Shown: piece by piece, positions 15,292-16,493 of the stretch
How the letters are laid out: every line of letters begins with the position of its first letter
Numbering within the stretch: the stretch's first letter is position 1
Assembly: GCA_003219345.1 (NCBI GenBank)
Contig: QHOP01000089.1
Coordinates: 1 to 16,493 of the forward strand
Source: Verrucomicrobiota bacterium
GTDB lineage: Bacteria; Verrucomicrobiota; Verrucomicrobiia; Limisphaerales; AV2
Length of the DNA stretch: 16,493 bases
Direction: 5' to 3'
Notes under the pieces: model-generated
Database searches by the model: none
What the model was told of the DNA's origin: nothing
The model's input: the letters and a program-made list of their open reading frames with translations, nothing else
Made by a program: the position numbers and the translations under genes

Positions 15292-15398
15292 CTGACTCCA
15301 CTGGCTTACGTACGGCTTAGCCAGGCCGGAGGCCCGCCGACGAGGCGCGGCATCAAGTGCCCAACGAACTTCAACTATGCTTTCGAAACCAGAGCCCG

Positions 15399-16178
15399 AT
15401 GCAAAATCAACACCTCACACGCCGCAGGTTTGTGAAACATTCCTTGGCCGTCGCTGGGCCAGCGTTGCTCGCCGCAAACGCACTACCGCTCGCGGCAGCC
15501 GAAGGCGAGTCTGGCGCTGCGCGCAAGCTCAAGGTCGTTTGTGTGGGCGGGCATCCGGACGACCCCGAGTCGGGTTGCGCCGGAACGTTGACGCGTTACG
15601 CGGAACTCGGCCATGCGCTGACCGTCATTTATCTCACGCGCGGCGAGCGCGGCATCTCCGGCAAATCGCTGGATGAAGCCGCCAGGATTCGGTCGGCCGA
15701 GTGCGAAGCCGCCTGCAAAATCATGGGCGCGAAGCCGGTTTTCTTCGGCCAGATTGACGGCGCCACCGAGTTGAACAAGACGCACGTGGACGCGATGACA
15801 AAACTCCTGACTGCCGAAAACCCGGACGTGCTGTTCACCCATTGGCCGATCGACACGCACATGGACCATCAGGTGGCGAGCTTCCTGACGATCCGCGCCT
15901 GGATGGCCCTGCGTAAACCGCAACTCTACTTCTTCGAAGTCAACAGCGGCAGCCAGACGGAGGGTTTTCTGCCCAACACCTACGTGGACATCTCGTCCCT
16001 GGTCGAAAAGAAGAAGTCCGCTTTGTTCGCCCACGTCAGCCAGGACGGCAAAGGCATCTGGCGTCAGCACCACGAAGTCATTGCGAACTGGCGCGGTCGC
16101 GAGGCCGGTGTCGGGTCGGCGGAAGCCTTCGTCCACTTGGGCCGCGACAGTCAAACTGCCAGGCTGCCCGGGGTATGA
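15399..16178 (+). CDS. PIG-L/LmbE-family deacetylase, Tat-exported
   Basis: A zinc-dependent deacetylase of the PIG-L (LmbE) family, 259 residues from the ATG at 15399. Its N-terminus has a twin-arginine signal, TRRRFVKHS (7-15), then a hydrophobic stretch ending ALPLAAAEG, so the enzyme works outside the cytoplasm. Core motifs: GGHPDDPE (50-57) with the zinc His and Asp-Asp, followed by GCAGTLTRYAELGH, ARIRSAECEAACKIMGA (96-112), and THMDHQ (153-158) with the remaining metal/catalytic His. The family removes N-acetyl groups from sugars such as GlcNAc conjugates; the natural substrate here is unknown. An upstream GTG (15357) would add 14 residues before the signal, less likely. Its stop overlaps the start of the next gene (ATGA at 16175-16178), so they are probably co-translated. 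Confidence 0.92.
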   Translation: MQNQHLTRRRFVKHSLAVAGPALLAANALPLAAAEGESGAARKLKVVCVGGHPDDPESGCAGTLTRYAELGHALTVIYLTRGERGISGKSLDEAARIRSAECEAACKIMGAKPVFFGQIDGATELNKTHVDAMTKLLTAENPDVLFTHWPIDTHMDHQVASFLTIRAWMALRKPQLYFFEVNSGSQTEGFLPNTYVDISSLVEKKKSALFAHVSQDGKGIWRQHHEVIANWRGREAGVGSAEAFVHLGRDSQTARLPGV

Positions 16179-16493
16179 TTCGTCGTGCAAAAACTCCGGG
16201 GAGCGCAAGAACCCATTGCTCTACGCGCGTCGCCTTCGCGATCGCCACCGTCCTCCTTTTCGCCGTCACCGCCCGATCCGCCGGACCGCCGGATTATTCC
16301 GCCATTGACGCGATCTTCACCGAGTATTGCCTCGATTGCCACGGATCGACCGAGCCGGAAGGAAAGCTGATCATGGAATCGCACGAACTGCTGATGAAAG
16401 GCGGCGAAAGCGGCGCAGTGATCGTTCCCGGCAAAAGCGACGAAAGCCTGTTGGTGAAATTGGTCGAGGGCCGGGTCGAAAAGGAAGGCAAGA
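16175..16493 (+). CDS. Secreted cytochrome c-like protein (planctomycete-type haem domain), 5' part only
   Basis: From the ATG at 16175, overlapping the PIG-L stop, a frame runs open to the window end (106 codons). It begins with a basic N-terminus and hydrophobic segment (VAFAIATVLLFAVTARSAG, about 19-37), a likely Sec signal. The haem motif CLDCH (C52-C55-H56) follows, then EPEGKLIMESHELLMKGGESG and the late motif IVPGKSDESLLVKLV. This matches the start of planctomycete cytochrome C (PSCyt1)-type proteins, whose haem domain usually sits before WD40 repeats or DUF1549/DUF1553 domains. What follows lies beyond the window. The role is unproven; these proteins are associated with secreted redox or polymer-processing systems. 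Confidence 0.85.
   Translation, partial: MIRRAKTPGSARTHCSTRVAFAIATVLLFAVTARSAGPPDYSAIDAIFTEYCLDCHGSTEPEGKLIMESHELLMKGGESGAVIVPGKSDESLLVKLVEGRVEKEGK

Noticed and set aside
15112..15435. 107-codon plus-strand frame upstream of the PIG-L gene
   Set aside because: It consists largely of the inverted repeat at 15145-15291 and overlaps the PIG-L start in another frame.

Overview
The window looks like a chromosomal piece of a Verrucomicrobiota genome, probably of the Pedosphaeraceae/Limisphaerales type. This is inferred from gene families, not from a marker gene. The right third carries DUF1501, DUF1549/DUF1553, Tat-exported PIG-L and planctomycete-type cytochrome c genes, a set typical of the Planctomycetota/Verrucomicrobiota group. 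The left two thirds carry an exopolysaccharide locus, with GC-rich palindromic repeats scattered between and even inside genes.

Left block, minus strand (1-10962), in transcription order: a Wza/GumB-type export lipoprotein (10962-10285); an AT-rich leader of about 360 bp; a WbaP/PglC-type phosphoglycosyl transferase; a Gfo/Idh/MocA sugar dehydrogenase; and a left-handed beta-helix N-acetyltransferase. The last three are joined by ATGA start-stop overlaps. Then come a Wzz/GumC co-polymerase fused to a BY-kinase-like domain that lacks the Walker A lysine, a 600 bp gap, a DegT-type PLP aminotransferase, a FemAB-like protein with no proper start, a fused polysaccharide deacetylase + DUF354 protein, and the 5' end of a UDP-GlcNAc 2-epimerase gene cut by the window edge. 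Dehydrogenase, aminotransferase, acetyltransferase and 2-epimerase together match the WbpB/WbpE/WbpD/WbpI steps that make di-N-acetylated aminouronic sugars (UDP-GlcNAc3NAcA to UDP-ManNAc3NAcA). The cluster therefore probably makes a polymer containing such a sugar, starts it on undecaprenyl phosphate, controls chain length and exports it. No flippase, polymerase, UDP-sugar 6-dehydrogenase or exosortase is in view.

Divide (10963-11284): a short intergenic region holding the 3' end of a broken TPR gene.

Right block, plus strand (11285-16493): a Tat-exported DUF1501 protein, a secreted haem-motif/Big2-like/DUF1549/DUF1553 protein, a 147 bp inverted repeat, a Tat-exported PIG-L deacetylase, and (ATGA overlap) the start of a secreted cytochrome c-like protein that runs off the window.

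The most unusual things seen are repeat-derived sequence inside reading frames (a 70 bp palindrome in the DUF1549 gene and a heptad repeat in the deacetylase), a diverged leader repeat in front of several polysaccharide genes, the deacetylase-DUF354 fusion, and the degenerate kinase P-loop. I found no CRISPR array, tRNA, rRNA or transposase gene.
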